A DNA stretch of 64,000 nucleotides from JASTVH01 sp042862465 (GCA_042862465.1 JASTVH010000006.1:273077-337076); one strand, 5' to 3'; shown: positions 40,122 to 49,928, numbered from the stretch's first letter. Numbers and translations are program-made. The notes: generated from the letters alone by a model not told the origin.

Positions 40122-40209
40122 CGGGGTTGTTACCCTCCAGACGGGTTAAGTGGCAGTTGTTCGGATTGATTGGAGCCATTGTACCTGAATGGTGGCCGCA
40201 AGTGGGCCG

Positions 40210-41547
40210 TCAGTCGCTGGCCGCGATCTTTCGCGCCCACCCTTCGATACGTTCACGCAGGCCGTGCAGATCGATGCGCAGCAGCTCGCCATCCCGCACA
40301 TGGGCCTCGCCATCGATCCAGCTGTCCGAGACCTGACGGGATACGCTGCTGTAGACCAGGTGAGACACGGGATCGTAGACCGGCTGGGTCCAGGCCTCGC
40401 TCAGGTCAATGGCGACCATATCGGCGCACTTGCCGGCCTCGAGGGAGCCCAGATCCGCCTCCCGGCCCATGGCCCGGGCGCCCTGGATGGTGGCCATGGC
40501 CAGGGCCTGGTGGGCCCCGACGCTGGCGGCATCGCCGGAGACCGCCTTGGCCAGCAGCGCCGCGGTGCGCATTTCGCCGAGCAGGTCCAGGTCGTTGTTA
40601 CTGGCGGCCCCGTCGGTGCCCAGGGTGACGTTCACCCCGGCGTCCATCAGCCGGGACACCGGGCAGAACCCGCTGGCGAGCTTGAGGTTGGATTCCGGAC
40701 AGTGCACCACGTGGGCGCCGGTTTCGCTGAGCACTTTCAGATCCTGATCGTCAACCTGGGTCATGTGCACGCACTGGGTGCCCGGGGTCAGCAGGCCGAG
40801 CTCGGCCAGTCGCTGGGTCGGTCGCAGGCCGGTGTTCTGGATGGCCTCGGTCACCTCGTGTGCGGTTTCGTGCAGGTGGATCTGGACGATCGCATCGGTC
40901 TGCGCCGCCAGGGTGGCCACCTGTTTGAGGGGGCCATCCGAGACTGTGTAGGGCGCATGGGGGCCGAATCCGACCTGGATGAAGTCGCTGTTGCGATAGC
41001 GGTCGGCCAGCTCGAGCCCCTTGCGCAGGTACTCCTCCGGTCCGCTGCCCCAGTTGGTGGGGAAGTCCAGCACCGGGAAGCACACCTGGGCCCGGATGCG
41101 GTGTTCCTGCGCCACCCGCGCGGTTTCCTCGGGAAAGAAGTACATGTCGCTGAAGCAGGTGGTGCCACCGCGCAGCATTTCCGCGATCGCCAGCAATGAG
41201 CCGTCGGCGACGAAATCGGCGTTCACGAAGCGGCCTTCCGCCGGCCAGATGTGGTCATTGAGCCAGGTCATCAGCGGCAGGTCATCGGCCAGGCCGCGGA
41301 AGAGGGTCATGGCCGCGTGGCCGTGCATGTTAATGAGGCCCGGAATCAGGACATGATGCCCCAGATCGCGGCGTTCGCCTGGAGTGTAGCGCCCGCCCAC
41401 CTGATCGCTTGGGCAGACGTCGAGAATTTTGCCCTGGTGGACAATCACGCTGTGATGATCCAGCACTTGCCCCTGGGGGACTACAGGAACCACCCAGCGG
41501 GCGGCAACTTCAAGGTCAACGGATTGCGGCGCTTGGGCGTCGGTCAC
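40210..41547 (-). CDS. TRZ/ATZ family amidohydrolase, probable 5'-methylthioadenosine/S-adenosylhomocysteine deaminase
   Basis: This 445-residue zinc amidohydrolase has the metal-binding INMHGHAAMTLFRG near residue 70, HLHETAHEV near 225 and LGTDGAASNNDLDLLGEMR near 310, typical of the MtaD-like deaminase group. GTG 41547 is chosen because AAGGAGA lies 9 bases upstream; a much longer frame to 41736 would cross into the divergent mtnA gene and lacks homology. The neighbourhood with mtnA supports a role in methylthioadenosine salvage. Confidence 0.85.
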   Translation of the reverse strand: MTDAQAPQSVDLEVAARWVVPVVPQGQVLDHHSVIVHQGKILDVCPSDQVGGRYTPGERRDLGHHVLIPGLINMHGHAAMTLFRGLADDLPLMTWLNDHIWPAEGRFVNADFVADGSLLAIAEMLRGGTTCFSDMYFFPEETARVAQEHRIRAQVCFPVLDFPTNWGSGPEEYLRKGLELADRYRNSDFIQVGFGPHAPYTVSDGPLKQVATLAAQTDAIVQIHLHETAHEVTEAIQNTGLRPTQRLAELGLLTPGTQCVHMTQVDDQDLKVLSETGAHVVHCPESNLKLASGFCPVSRLMDAGVNVTLGTDGAASNNDLDLLGEMRTAALLAKAVSGDAASVGAHQALAMATIQGARAMGREADLGSLEAGKCADMVAIDLSEAWTQPVYDPVSHLVYSSVSRQVSDSWIDGEAHVRDGELLRIDLHGLRERIEGWARKIAASD

Positions 41548-41631
41548 GGACTCGTTCTCCTTGTACTCGGGCAAGTGGGGTGGCAGCCGAGTATACCAGC
41601 TGGAATGCGGTTTGTCGGAGGTGGCAGATGC

Positions 41632-41662
41632 TGGACACATCGTCGCTCTCGCACCGTATAAT
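41632..41662 (+). promoter_or_regulatory. Candidate sigma-70 promoter of mtnA
   Basis: TGGACA (41632-41637) and a perfect TATAAT (41657-41662) with a 19-base spacer, 37 bases before the mtnA ATG. The long spacer lowers confidence in the -35 element; the -10 is strong. Confidence 0.55.
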
Positions 41663-41698
41663 GCCGCCCATCGATAACCTTCAATACAGGAGTGTGCC

Positions 41699-42787
41699 AT
41701 GTCCCCCGAAAACGCGATCCAGGCCGTGCATGCCATGGAGTGGCGAGGTTCGGCGCTGGGGCTGATCGACCAGCGGCGCCTGCCCCAGGAAGAGATCTGG
41801 CTGACCTGTGAGGATGTGGAGGCCGTCTATCACGCGATTCGGGATATGGCCGTGCGGGGTGCGCCCGCGATCGGCATCACCGCCGCCTATGGTGTCGTGC
41901 TGGCGGCTCGCCAGGCCCCGACCAATGGCTGGAAAACCTCGATTGCCGAAGCGATGGACAAGCTCGGTCAGTCGCGTCCAACGGCCGTCAACCTGTTCTG
42001 GGCCCTGCAGCGGATGGGCGATGTACTCGACGAGGTGGCTTCCGCGGAAGAGGCTGTCGGGCGGCTGGAACAGGAGGCCATCGCCATCCATCGCGAGGAT
42101 GAGGCAGCGAACCGCCATATGGGGGCGCTGGGGCGGGATTTGATGTGCCGGGATCTGGATGGGCCTTTTGAGATCATGACCCATTGCAACACCGGCTCGC
42201 TGGCCACCGGTGGCTATGGCACTGCCCTGGGGGTGATTCGCAGCGTCTGGGAGGCGGGCCGATTGCAAAAGGTCTTTGCCAATGAAACTCGGCCCTGGCT
42301 GCAGGGGGCCCGGCTCACGGCCTGGGAGCTTTCCCGGGATGGCTTGCCGGTGATGCTCAATACCGAAGGCGCGGCGGGGCATATCCTGCGGCAGGGCAAC
42401 GTGAAGTGGGTGGTGGTCGGGGCCGACCGCATCGCCGCCAACGGTGACGTGGCCAACAAGATCGGGACCTACAGCCTGGCGGTGCTGGCCCGCCATCACG
42501 GGGTGAGGTTTATGGTGGTGGCTCCGAGGTCCACGGTGGACCTCTCGCTGGCCAGCGGTGACCTGATCCCGATCGAGGAGCGGGATGCCAGTGAGGTCCG
42601 CAACCTGGGCGCCATGCCCATTGCGCCGCCCGGCATTCCGGCCTACAACCCGGTGTTTGATGTGACACCGGCGGAACTGATTGATGCGATTGTGACCGAG
42701 GAGGGGGTGATCGAGCGTCCCGATAGGGAAAAGATGCGGGAGGCTTTGAGCGTCGGACGTCTAACGTCTGACGCTCTGAAGGGATAG
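41699..42787 (+). CDS. mtnA: S-methyl-5-thioribose-1-phosphate isomerase
   Basis: This 362-residue enzyme of the methionine salvage pathway converts methylthioribose-1-phosphate to the ribulose form. It shows MRGAPAIGITAAYG-like AVRGAPAIGITAAYG near residue 55, HCNTGSLATGGYGTALGV near 162 and VVGADRIAANGDVANKIGT near 240, with catalytic Cys and Asp positions present. AGGAG precedes the ATG. Its last ~12 codons are formed by an inverted repeat, so the C-terminus may be extended relative to relatives. Confidence 0.95.
   Translation: MSPENAIQAVHAMEWRGSALGLIDQRRLPQEEIWLTCEDVEAVYHAIRDMAVRGAPAIGITAAYGVVLAARQAPTNGWKTSIAEAMDKLGQSRPTAVNLFWALQRMGDVLDEVASAEEAVGRLEQEAIAIHREDEAANRHMGALGRDLMCRDLDGPFEIMTHCNTGSLATGGYGTALGVIRSVWEAGRLQKVFANETRPWLQGARLTAWELSRDGLPVMLNTEGAAGHILRQGNVKWVVVGADRIAANGDVANKIGTYSLAVLARHHGVRFMVVAPRSTVDLSLASGDLIPIEERDASEVRNLGAMPIAPPGIPAYNPVFDVTPAELIDAIVTEEGVIERPDREKMREALSVGRLTSDALKG
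42748..42776. repeat. Inverted repeat forming the 3' end of mtnA
   Basis: GAGCGTCGGACGT (42748-42760) pairs with ACGTCTGACGCTC (42764-42776) with a single G-T pair. It lies within the last codons of mtnA and may also act as its terminator stem. The sequence resembles dispersed GTC(A/G)GACGT-type repeats. Confidence 0.6.
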
Positions 42788-42802
42788 TGCGCTTCCGGCT
42801 TT

Positions 42803-43660
42803 CTACTCCTTCTTGCCGGAGTGGCCGTTGTTTTTCCCTTTTTTGCTCTTGGCCTTGTGCGCTTCGGCCTCTTCCTGTTCCTGCTCTTCGGCAATGGCAT
42901 CCAGCGCTTCCTGCACCCGGTTTTCCTGTTCGGCCACGAAGTGCAGTGACATATCGAACGACTTGCGGGTGAAATCCAGGACCTGCTGAAACCCTTCGTC
43001 CGAAAGCTTGCGGGCCGCATCGTGGCTGCGGAAGATGTTGACGAACTGCCGCTCTCGCTCGTATTGCAGTGGCAGGCGCCCAACGCCCCAGTCGTTCATG
43101 ATCTTCCACAACTCGGGGTTGTAGGTCCGGGTGTATTTCAGGATGAAGGGGAGTGGATCATTGCGGGCCAGCACGGCGGCCAGTCGCAGGATCAATTCGA
43201 AGGACAAGGTGGCGGTACCGTTTTCCACCGCTTCCAGAATGGACTTGTCCCGGAGGTTGAGAGCATCACCCAGCTCATTCACGGTCAGGCCCGCAACCTG
43301 TCGCAAATCGCGCAGGGATTCCCCCGCGGCGATCATCAGTTTGAGCTGGTCCTGGGAGCGCATCAGCGCCCGCCCGACCTTGAGTGAACTGTCAGTAGTG
43401 CGACGGGCAAACCGGAAGGCTGAACTGGTCAGGCCACTGATTCGGCCCAGCAATCCCACGTCGTCCAGGAATTCGGTTTCAGGCGCTTCCCTGTCGCTTT
43501 CATGCGCCTTCGAATCCTGCGTTTCTTCCTCGACGTCTTCGCCTTCTTCCTCTTTTTCTTCTGCGCTGAGTCGTTCTACCGCCTCCAGCGACTCAATGGC
43601 ATGCAGGGAATCCTTGAGAAACGCTTCCAGCGCTTCTGATTTCTCATCGTCGGTAGCCAT
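42803..43660 (-). CDS. XRE-family helix-turn-helix regulator with acidic N-terminus and charged tail
   Basis: This 285-residue protein has a very acidic N-terminal ~65 residues (EEKEEEGEDVEEETQD), a Cro/CI-type HTH near residues 112-165 (ESLRDLRQVAGLTVNELGDA, then ENGTATLSFELILRLAAVLA), and a Lys/Glu-rich C-terminal tail. The HTH resembles XRE regulators with a longer helical extension. Target genes are unknown. It is convergent with mtnA. Confidence 0.75.
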   Translation of the reverse strand: MATDDEKSEALEAFLKDSLHAIESLEAVERLSAEEKEEEGEDVEEETQDSKAHESDREAPETEFLDDVGLLGRISGLTSSAFRFARRTTDSSLKVGRALMRSQDQLKLMIAAGESLRDLRQVAGLTVNELGDALNLRDKSILEAVENGTATLSFELILRLAAVLARNDPLPFILKYTRTYNPELWKIMNDWGVGRLPLQYERERQFVNIFRSHDAARKLSDEGFQQVLDFTRKSFDMSLHFVAEQENRVQEALDAIAEEQEQEEAEAHKAKSKKGKNNGHSGKKE

Positions 43661-43743
43661 TCGGTGTCCTTGTCATCCAGAAGGAGCCTAAAGCATACAG
43701 TGGTTACTGGCGCGCCGGGGCACGCCAGGCCAGGGCTGATCGA

Positions 43744-45900
43744 TCAGGGGGTGACCGCAGCGGTTTTGTTGGTGACATCGATCTGTGCAAACTGCGGGCT
43801 CAGAGAGAGCAGGTCCGCCATGATCTCGCCGCTTTCGCGGACCAGGAAGTCGGGCGCCTCGTCCTTGTCGCCCTGGGCACGCTGCTCTTCCTGATAATCC
43901 TCATAAGCCTGCCAGTTTTCAAAGCCGTCCTCGCCGTCCAGCTTGCGGCGCTTGTTGATGATGGCCAGGCGACGGCTTTCCAGGTCCTGCTGGTACTGAC
44001 GGCGCTCTTTTTCGTTGAGGCTAATGACCTCGCGGTTGCGCTGATCGTCCAGCAGGGAAATCTCTTCCAGCAGGAGCTGGTAGTGAGGATTGTCGCCAAA
44101 GCGCTGTTCGTGCTTCTCCCGCAACGAACTCAGCACCGGATTGAAGTCGAAGTACTGGGCGTGGGGTACCGGCTTGATCTGGTCCCAGGGCAGGGCGTAC
44201 TCCAGGGCGTCCTCGCCAATCTCATCAGACTGGATCTTGCTGGGAATCTGGATGTCGGGAATCACCCCACGGTGCTGGGTGCTGTCGCCCGAGATGCGAT
44301 AGAACTTGGACTGTGTGATCTTCAGCTGGCCATGGTTCAGCGGACGAACCGCCTGTACCGTACCCTTGCCGAAGGTTTGCGAGCCCATGATCAGGCCCCG
44401 GCCATAATCCTGGATGGCGCCGGCAAAGATTTCCGAGGCCGATGCGCTCATACGGTTAACCAGGACCATCAACGGACCATCCCAGGCAACCATTGGATCG
44501 GTATCCGGAAGCACCTTGACGTCATCGTTCGGGTTGCGCACCTGAACGGTGGGCCCTTCCTCGATGAACAGGCCCACCAACTCCTTGGCTTCATGCAGGG
44601 CACCGCCGCCGTTGTTGCGCAGGTCGATCACCAGCGCGTCCATGCCGTCTGCCTTCAGCTTGTCGATGAGCTTTTTCACGTCGCGCGTGGTGCTCTTGTA
44701 GTTGGGATCACCCGCCTGCATGGCGCGGAAATCAGCGTAGAAGGTGGGGATATTGACCACGCCCACGTTCCAGTCTTTACCGTCCCGGTCGAACTTGAGG
44801 GTATGGCTCTGGGCGGCCTGTTCCTCAAGCTTGACTTCATCCCGGACGATCTTGATTTCCTGGGTGCGGGTTTCGTCCGCCGCGTTGGCCGGAATGACCT
44901 GCAGGCGCACGGTGGATTCCTTGGGGCCACGAATCAGGTCGACCACTTCATCCAGGCGCCAGCCGGTGACATTCTGCATTTCGCCATCCGCACCCTGGGC
45001 GACACCCACGATGCGGTCGGCCGGCTCCAGTTGCCCCTGCTTGTAGGCCGGGCCGCCGGGTACCAGGCGCACGACCTTGGTGTACTCGTTGTCACTTTGC
45101 AGTACCGCGCCAATGCCTTCCAGGGACAGGCTCATGTTGATATTGAAGTTTTCGGAGGTGCGCGGTGAGAAATACTGGGTGTGCGGATCCCAGACTTCCG
45201 TGAAGGCGTTCATCCAGGTCTGGAAGGCATCTTCGGAGCGCACCTGATAGACACGACCGAGCTGGCTTTCGTAGCGGCGGCGCAGGGATTTGGCGATGGC
45301 GTCGTCATCCTGCCCGTCCAGGCGCATACCGAGCACCGCGTTCTTCAGACGCTTGCGCCAGATATCATCCAGCTCCTCCTTGTCGCGGGCCCAGGGTTCT
45401 TCGGCCCGGTCCAGCTTGAGGAATTCCTCGGTGGTGAAATCCAGGTTGTCGATCCCCTTGTCGAGCAGGGAGAGCACATACTGCAGGCGTTCGATCACCC
45501 GGGTCTGGTAGCGGTTGTACATGGCGAAGCCGGGCTGGAGCTGGCCCTTGTTGAAGGCTTCGTCCAGGAGGTTGCGGTAAGGCTCGAATTCCTCGATATC
45601 CTTTTGCAGCAGGTAGAGTCGCTGCGGATCCAGGTCGTCGAGATAGGAATTGAACACCTTGTGGGACAGGTTGTCGTTCATGTCCTGTTCGCGGAAATGG
45701 GTGAACTGCAGCTGCCGGGCAATCAGGATGCTGGCCCGGGCCTGCTCTACCGTCGGCTCGACGGGCTGGTAGCTTTGCTGGGTTTCCGGTTTCTCGGCCG
45801 TGGCGAAGGCCAGTGGCGCGCTCAGCAGGAGGGCGCCGAGCATGGGCGCGAGGTGGCGCCGAACCTTGGAAGGCGCAGAGCGATTCATAGATGCTGGCAT
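43744..45900 (-). CDS. prc: Carboxy-terminal (tail-specific) processing protease Prc/Tsp
   Basis: This 718-residue periplasmic S41 peptidase cleaves proteins with nonpolar C-termini, such as precursor PBP3 in E. coli. It has an N-terminal signal-like segment (MLGALLLSAPLAFATA), a PDZ domain near residues 250-330 (SLEGIGAVLQSDNEY), the nucleophile serine in NRMSASASEIFAGA near 480 and the lysine in GSQTFGKGTVQAV near 505, with a long C-terminal charged domain. ATG 45900 and 45888 are both possible, and neither has a strong ribosome-binding site. Confidence 0.95.
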   Translation of the reverse strand: MPASMNRSAPSKVRRHLAPMLGALLLSAPLAFATAEKPETQQSYQPVEPTVEQARASILIARQLQFTHFREQDMNDNLSHKVFNSYLDDLDPQRLYLLQKDIEEFEPYRNLLDEAFNKGQLQPGFAMYNRYQTRVIERLQYVLSLLDKGIDNLDFTTEEFLKLDRAEEPWARDKEELDDIWRKRLKNAVLGMRLDGQDDDAIAKSLRRRYESQLGRVYQVRSEDAFQTWMNAFTEVWDPHTQYFSPRTSENFNINMSLSLEGIGAVLQSDNEYTKVVRLVPGGPAYKQGQLEPADRIVGVAQGADGEMQNVTGWRLDEVVDLIRGPKESTVRLQVIPANAADETRTQEIKIVRDEVKLEEQAAQSHTLKFDRDGKDWNVGVVNIPTFYADFRAMQAGDPNYKSTTRDVKKLIDKLKADGMDALVIDLRNNGGGALHEAKELVGLFIEEGPTVQVRNPNDDVKVLPDTDPMVAWDGPLMVLVNRMSASASEIFAGAIQDYGRGLIMGSQTFGKGTVQAVRPLNHGQLKITQSKFYRISGDSTQHRGVIPDIQIPSKIQSDEIGEDALEYALPWDQIKPVPHAQYFDFNPVLSSLREKHEQRFGDNPHYQLLLEEISLLDDQRNREVISLNEKERRQYQQDLESRRLAIINKRRKLDGEDGFENWQAYEDYQEEQRAQGDKDEAPDFLVRESGEIMADLLSLSPQFAQIDVTNKTAAVTP

Positions 45901-46282
45901 GATAGACGTATTCCGAACAGAAACATTACTTGACCGGTCTCTGAGAGGCCGGTTTTCAGGAACCCTGAAACTTCAAAAACCTGAGACTCGTCAGAAACTC
46001 CAAAGTTCATTGTAGGCAACGCAATCGGCAAGGGCTACCGTGCTGAGGCCGGTTGGCGGGGAAATCTGCAATGCGATCGGTATTTTGATTAAAAAGTTGG
46101 GATGGTAATGATCGTGTAATGAAAGCTTCGGGCGTGAGGCGGCGAGTGGATGCCGGTTTTTGCGCCGGGCACCCGATTGGCCATGCAAAAAGAAATCCGG
46201 GCGCCCTTGTAGAGCGCCCGGCAAAAGCTTTCAGGGCCCATAAGAGAGAGGCAGTGCAGCCCTGAAAATGGTGCTTGCGTGG
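45901..46282 (-). other. Intergenic region upstream of prc
   Basis: This 382-base stretch holds the terminator of the fadB-like gene at its right end (46197-46221) and the prc leader at its left end. In between, AT-rich bases near 46080-46120 may contain a prc promoter, but no convincing -10/-35 pair was identified. No gene is seen. Confidence 0.6.
46197..46221 (-). terminator. Rho-independent terminator of the fadA-fadB operon
   Basis: CCGGGCGC and GCGCCCGG form a perfect 8-bp stem around a 9-base loop. On the minus strand it is followed by ATTTCTTTTTG. It lies 62 bases after the fadB-like stop. Confidence 0.9.
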
Positions 46283-48433
46283 TTATTCGAACAGGGCATT
46301 CTGCTCAGCTTTTTCCTCCAGCAAGGCCGGAGGCGCAAAGCGATCGCCATAGGCGCCAGCCAACTGGCGGGCCCGTTCGGTAAAGGCTTTGACGCCGTAC
46401 TGGTTGATGAATTGCAGGGCGCCACCAGACCAGGCCGCGAAGCCGATACCGAAGATGCTGCCAATGTTGGCATCACGCACCTCCCGCAGCACTCCTTCCT
46501 CCAGGCAGCGGACGGTTTCGATGGCCTGGATGAACAGCATGCGGTCCTTCAGGGTCTGTAGATCGGCGTTGCGGGCCTTGTCCGGATCCACGTAGTGTTC
46601 CTCCAGCCCGGGCCACAGGTGCTTTTTGCCACCCTTGGGATAGTCATAAAAGCCGGCGCCGGCCGCTTTGCCCATGCGTTCGTGGCGGGTCGCCATATCA
46701 TCAATGATCTTCTCCGCGGGGTGTGGATTCCAGGTGCCTCCAGCCGCTTCAACGTCCTTGCGGCTCTGGTCGCGGATATGGGTGATCAGGCCCAGGCTCA
46801 CCTCATCACACAGGGCCAGCGGCCCCACCGGCATCCCCGCCAGTTGTGCGGCGTTCTCGATGGAGGCGGGATGGAAACCTTCCCCAAGCAGTGCCACCCC
46901 TTCGTTGACGAAGGTGCCGAAGACCCGTGAGGTGAAGAAACCGCGGCTGTCGTTGACCACGATCGGCGTCTTGTTGATCTGCAGCACGAAGTCGAAGGCC
47001 TTGGCCAGGGTCTCGTCTGAGGTCTGCTCGCCGACGATGATCTCCACCAGCGGCATCTTGTCGACCGGGGAGAAGAAGTGCAGGCCGATGAAATGCTCGG
47101 GTTTGTCCGAAGCCTTGGCCAGCTGCGTGATGGGGATGGTCGAGGTGTTGGAGGCGAAAACGCCACCCTCGGCCAGCTGCGGTTCCGCTTCACGGGTCAC
47201 CTTGGCCTTGAGATCGCTGTCCTCGAAGACCGCCTCGATGATCAGGTCGCAGCCACTGAGATCGTCCGTCTTGTCGGTCGCGGTGATCCGGTCCAGCACG
47301 TCCTGCTTTTTCTCGGCGCTCATGCGGCCCCGGGAGACACGTTTGGACAGTACCTTGTCGGAATACTGCTTGCCGTGGTCTGCTTTCTCCTGGGAGACAT
47401 CCTTCAGCACGGTCTCGATGCCGGTGCTGGCTGCCGCATAGGCAATACCCGCACCCATCATGCCGGCGCCCAGAATGCCCACCTTGCCGACCTGGGTCTG
47501 GTCGATCCCCTTGGGTCGGCTGCCGCCAGCCTTGATGGCATTGAGCCCGAACCAGAAGGTGCCGATCATGTTCTTGGAGACCTGGCCGGTCGCCAGTTCG
47601 GTGAAATAGCGGGTCTCGATGCGATCGGCGGTGTCCACGTCCACGGATGCGCCTTCCACCACCGAGGCCATGATCTTTTCCGGGGCCGGGTAGCAGCCCT
47701 TGGTCTTGTTGCGCAGCATGGCCGGGGCGATGGCCAGCATCTGGCCCACTTTCGGGTTCTGCGGGCCGCCGCCGGGGATCTTGAAGCCTTTCTGGTCCCA
47801 GGGCTGCTGACTCTTCGGGTTGGCCTTGATCCAGTCGCGCGCCTTCTGCAGCAGTTCCTCGCGGTCCGTTGCCAGCTCATCCACCATACCCAGCTTCAGA
47901 GCATCCTGCGGACGGGCCTTCTTGCCTTCCAGCAGATAGGGCATAGACTTTTCCAGCCCCATCAGGCGCGGCAGGCGCACGGTACCGCCACCGCCGGGCA
48001 GCAGACCAAGGGTGACTTCCGGCAGCCCCAGCTGAATGCTGCTGTCGTCAAGCACAATGCGGTGGTGACACATCAGGCAGAGCTCAAAACCACCGCCCAG
48101 GGCCGTACCGTTAATGGCCGCGACCACCGGCTTGCCCAGGGTTTCGATAAACCGCATCTGGCGCTTCAGGTCCTGCACCATGTTGAAGAAGGTGTCGGCA
48201 TTCTCTGGTGTGGCCTGAATCAGCTCGCTGAGGTCGCCGCCGGCAAAGAAGGTTTTCTTGCCGGAGGTGACGATGATGCCGGCCAGGTCGTCGGCATCCT
48301 TCTCGATTTTGGCCACTGTCTCGGTCAGGGCTTCACGGAATGCCGCGTTCATGGTGTTGGCGGACTGCCCCGGCATGTCGATGGTCAGGGTCAGGATGTT
48401 GTCTTGGTCTTTCTCGTACTGAATGCCTGTCAT
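46283..48433 (-). CDS. Fatty-acid beta-oxidation multifunctional protein (enoyl-CoA hydratase/3-hydroxyacyl-CoA dehydrogenase), FadB-like
   Basis: This 716-residue protein has an N-terminal crotonase domain (AINGTALGGGFELCL near residue 110; LPEVTLGLLPGGGGTVRLP near 140), an NAD-binding 3-hydroxyacyl-CoA dehydrogenase domain (VGILGAGMMGAGIAYAAA near 320; FASNTSTIPITQLA near 430; GLHFFSPVDKMPLVEI near 455) and C-terminal helical domains. The start at 48433 has GAGGAA 8 bases upstream; ATG 48454, overlapping the thiolase stop, is an alternative. It is the second gene of an operon with the thiolase and should hydrate and oxidise acyl-CoA chains. Confidence 0.9.
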   Translation of the reverse strand: MTGIQYEKDQDNILTLTIDMPGQSANTMNAAFREALTETVAKIEKDADDLAGIIVTSGKKTFFAGGDLSELIQATPENADTFFNMVQDLKRQMRFIETLGKPVVAAINGTALGGGFELCLMCHHRIVLDDSSIQLGLPEVTLGLLPGGGGTVRLPRLMGLEKSMPYLLEGKKARPQDALKLGMVDELATDREELLQKARDWIKANPKSQQPWDQKGFKIPGGGPQNPKVGQMLAIAPAMLRNKTKGCYPAPEKIMASVVEGASVDVDTADRIETRYFTELATGQVSKNMIGTFWFGLNAIKAGGSRPKGIDQTQVGKVGILGAGMMGAGIAYAAASTGIETVLKDVSQEKADHGKQYSDKVLSKRVSRGRMSAEKKQDVLDRITATDKTDDLSGCDLIIEAVFEDSDLKAKVTREAEPQLAEGGVFASNTSTIPITQLAKASDKPEHFIGLHFFSPVDKMPLVEIIVGEQTSDETLAKAFDFVLQINKTPIVVNDSRGFFTSRVFGTFVNEGVALLGEGFHPASIENAAQLAGMPVGPLALCDEVSLGLITHIRDQSRKDVEAAGGTWNPHPAEKIIDDMATRHERMGKAAGAGFYDYPKGGKKHLWPGLEEHYVDPDKARNADLQTLKDRMLFIQAIETVRCLEEGVLREVRDANIGSIFGIGFAAWSGGALQFINQYGVKAFTERARQLAGAYGDRFAPPALLEEKAEQNALFE

Positions 48434-48450
48434 GGCGTATTCCTCGTCCG

Positions 48451-49659
48451 TCATACCCGCTCAATGATCGTCGCAATCCCCATGCCGCCGCCGACACAGA
48501 GGGTGGCCAGACCGTAACGCTGCTCGCGACGCTCCAGTTCGTCCAGAAGGGTGCCCAGGATCATGGCACCGGTGGCACCGAGGGGGTGACCCATGGCGAT
48601 GGCACCGCCATTGACGTTGACCTTCTCGTCCGGCACACCCATTTCCCGCTGGAAACGCATGACCACAGCGGCAAAGGCTTCGTTCACTTCGAACAGGTCG
48701 ATCTGGTCGACGGTCATGCCGGCCTTGTCCAGCACCTTGCGCGTGGCCGGGGCGGGGCCGGTGAGCATGATGGTGGGATCGGTACTGGTGACGGCGGTCG
48801 CCACGACCCGCGCGCGCGGGGTCAGCCCGTGGTCGCGGCCGGCCTGCTCGCTGCCGATCAGCACGGCGGTCGCACCATCGACGATGCCGGAGGAGTTGCC
48901 GGCGTGATGAACGTGGTTGATGGAATCGACGTAGTGGTATTTCTCCCGGGGCACCCCGTCAAAGCCCATTTCACCCATCATCTGAAAGGACGGCTTGAGT
49001 CCGCCCAGGGATTCCAGGGTCGTGTTGGGGCGCACCAGTTCGTCCCGGTCCAGGATGGGGAGGCCGTTCTGGTCTTTGATGGGAATGATGGAGCGGTCGA
49101 AATAACCGTTGCTCCAGGCGTTGGCGGCCTTCTTCTGGGACGCGACAGCAAAATTGTCGACGTCCTCGCGGCTGAAGCCCTCCAGGGTCGCGATCAGATC
49201 GGCACCAATACCCTGGGGCATGAAGTGCGTGTGCATGTTGGTGGCCGGATCCATGGCCCAGGCGCCACCGTCACTGCCCATCGGTACGCGCGACATGGAT
49301 TCAACGCCGCCACAGACCACCAGGTCCTCCCAGCCCGAGCGCACTTTCATGGCCCCCAGGTTGACCGCTTCCAGACCGGAGGCACAGAACCGGCTCAGTG
49401 TGACGCCGGCAACTTTCTGGTCCCAGTCTGCGGCCAGGGCCGCGGTCTTGGCGATGTCCGCTCCCTGGTCACCCACGGGCGTCACACAGCCCATGACGAT
49501 ATCGTCGACCCGCGAGGTGTCCAGTTCATTCCGCTCTCTGAGTGCCTCCAGCACGGTGGCCAGCAGTGTTACGGGCTTCACCTCGTACAAGGCGCCATCC
49601 TTCTTGCCACGCCCGCGGGGCGTTCTTACCGCGTCGTAGATATAGGCTTCTGTGGTCAT
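48451..49659 (-). CDS. Acetyl-CoA C-acyltransferase (thiolase), FadA-like
   Basis: This 402-residue thiolase cleaves 3-ketoacyl-CoA or makes acetoacetyl-CoA. The acyl-accepting cysteine is visible in TLSRFCASGLEAVN near residue 90, the histidine in NGGAIAMGHPLGATG near 355 and the second cysteine in LATLCVGGGMG near 389. It is the first gene of the operon with the FadB-like protein; thiolase-first order differs from E. coli fadBA. GAGAGAC precedes the ATG. Confidence 0.9.
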   Translation of the reverse strand: MTTEAYIYDAVRTPRGRGKKDGALYEVKPVTLLATVLEALRERNELDTSRVDDIVMGCVTPVGDQGADIAKTAALAADWDQKVAGVTLSRFCASGLEAVNLGAMKVRSGWEDLVVCGGVESMSRVPMGSDGGAWAMDPATNMHTHFMPQGIGADLIATLEGFSREDVDNFAVASQKKAANAWSNGYFDRSIIPIKDQNGLPILDRDELVRPNTTLESLGGLKPSFQMMGEMGFDGVPREKYHYVDSINHVHHAGNSSGIVDGATAVLIGSEQAGRDHGLTPRARVVATAVTSTDPTIMLTGPAPATRKVLDKAGMTVDQIDLFEVNEAFAAVVMRFQREMGVPDEKVNVNGGAIAMGHPLGATGAMILGTLLDELERREQRYGLATLCVGGGMGIATIIERV

Positions 49660-49907
49660 TACGGTCTCTCTGTTGGTATTGCCGATATTGCTGGGCCTGC
49701 CATCGAGTGGTTAGTGTAGTGCGCAAGCCCGCCGACCTCGACTAGACTCTAGCTAAGGGTTGCCATACCCGTCATTGCGGGCGGCTTGCCGAGGTGTTGT
49801 AAGGCCCCATCCTGCCCTTTATCGGGAAAGAAGCTTTTTCAACCTTACCAGCCTCGAGGGCCGGCGTAATGGCGGCAGGCTCCAAATCCATTGGCGAAAG
49901 CGCTCAA

Positions 49908-49928
49908 GCTGGAAACCGGGGTTCCAGC
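49908..49928 (+). other. Structured leader hairpin before the ComFB-like gene
   Basis: GCTGGAA and TTCCAGC form a perfect 7-bp stem around ACCGGGG, preceded by a GCGAAAGC tetraloop-like element and followed by CGCAAACGGAGGC, which contains the ribosome-binding site. The 49660-49950 gap holds no gene. It may be a leader control element; no known riboswitch match was recognised. Confidence 0.35.

Noticed and set aside
40200..41200. Long plus-strand frame of 336 residues opposite the TRZ/ATZ deaminase
   Set aside because: It is the antisense shadow of a clear amidohydrolase with intact metal motifs.
41548..41736. N-terminal extension of the TRZ/ATZ deaminase
   Set aside because: It would overlap the divergent mtnA promoter and start, lacks family likeness, and a GTG with AAGGAGA gives a normal-length protein.
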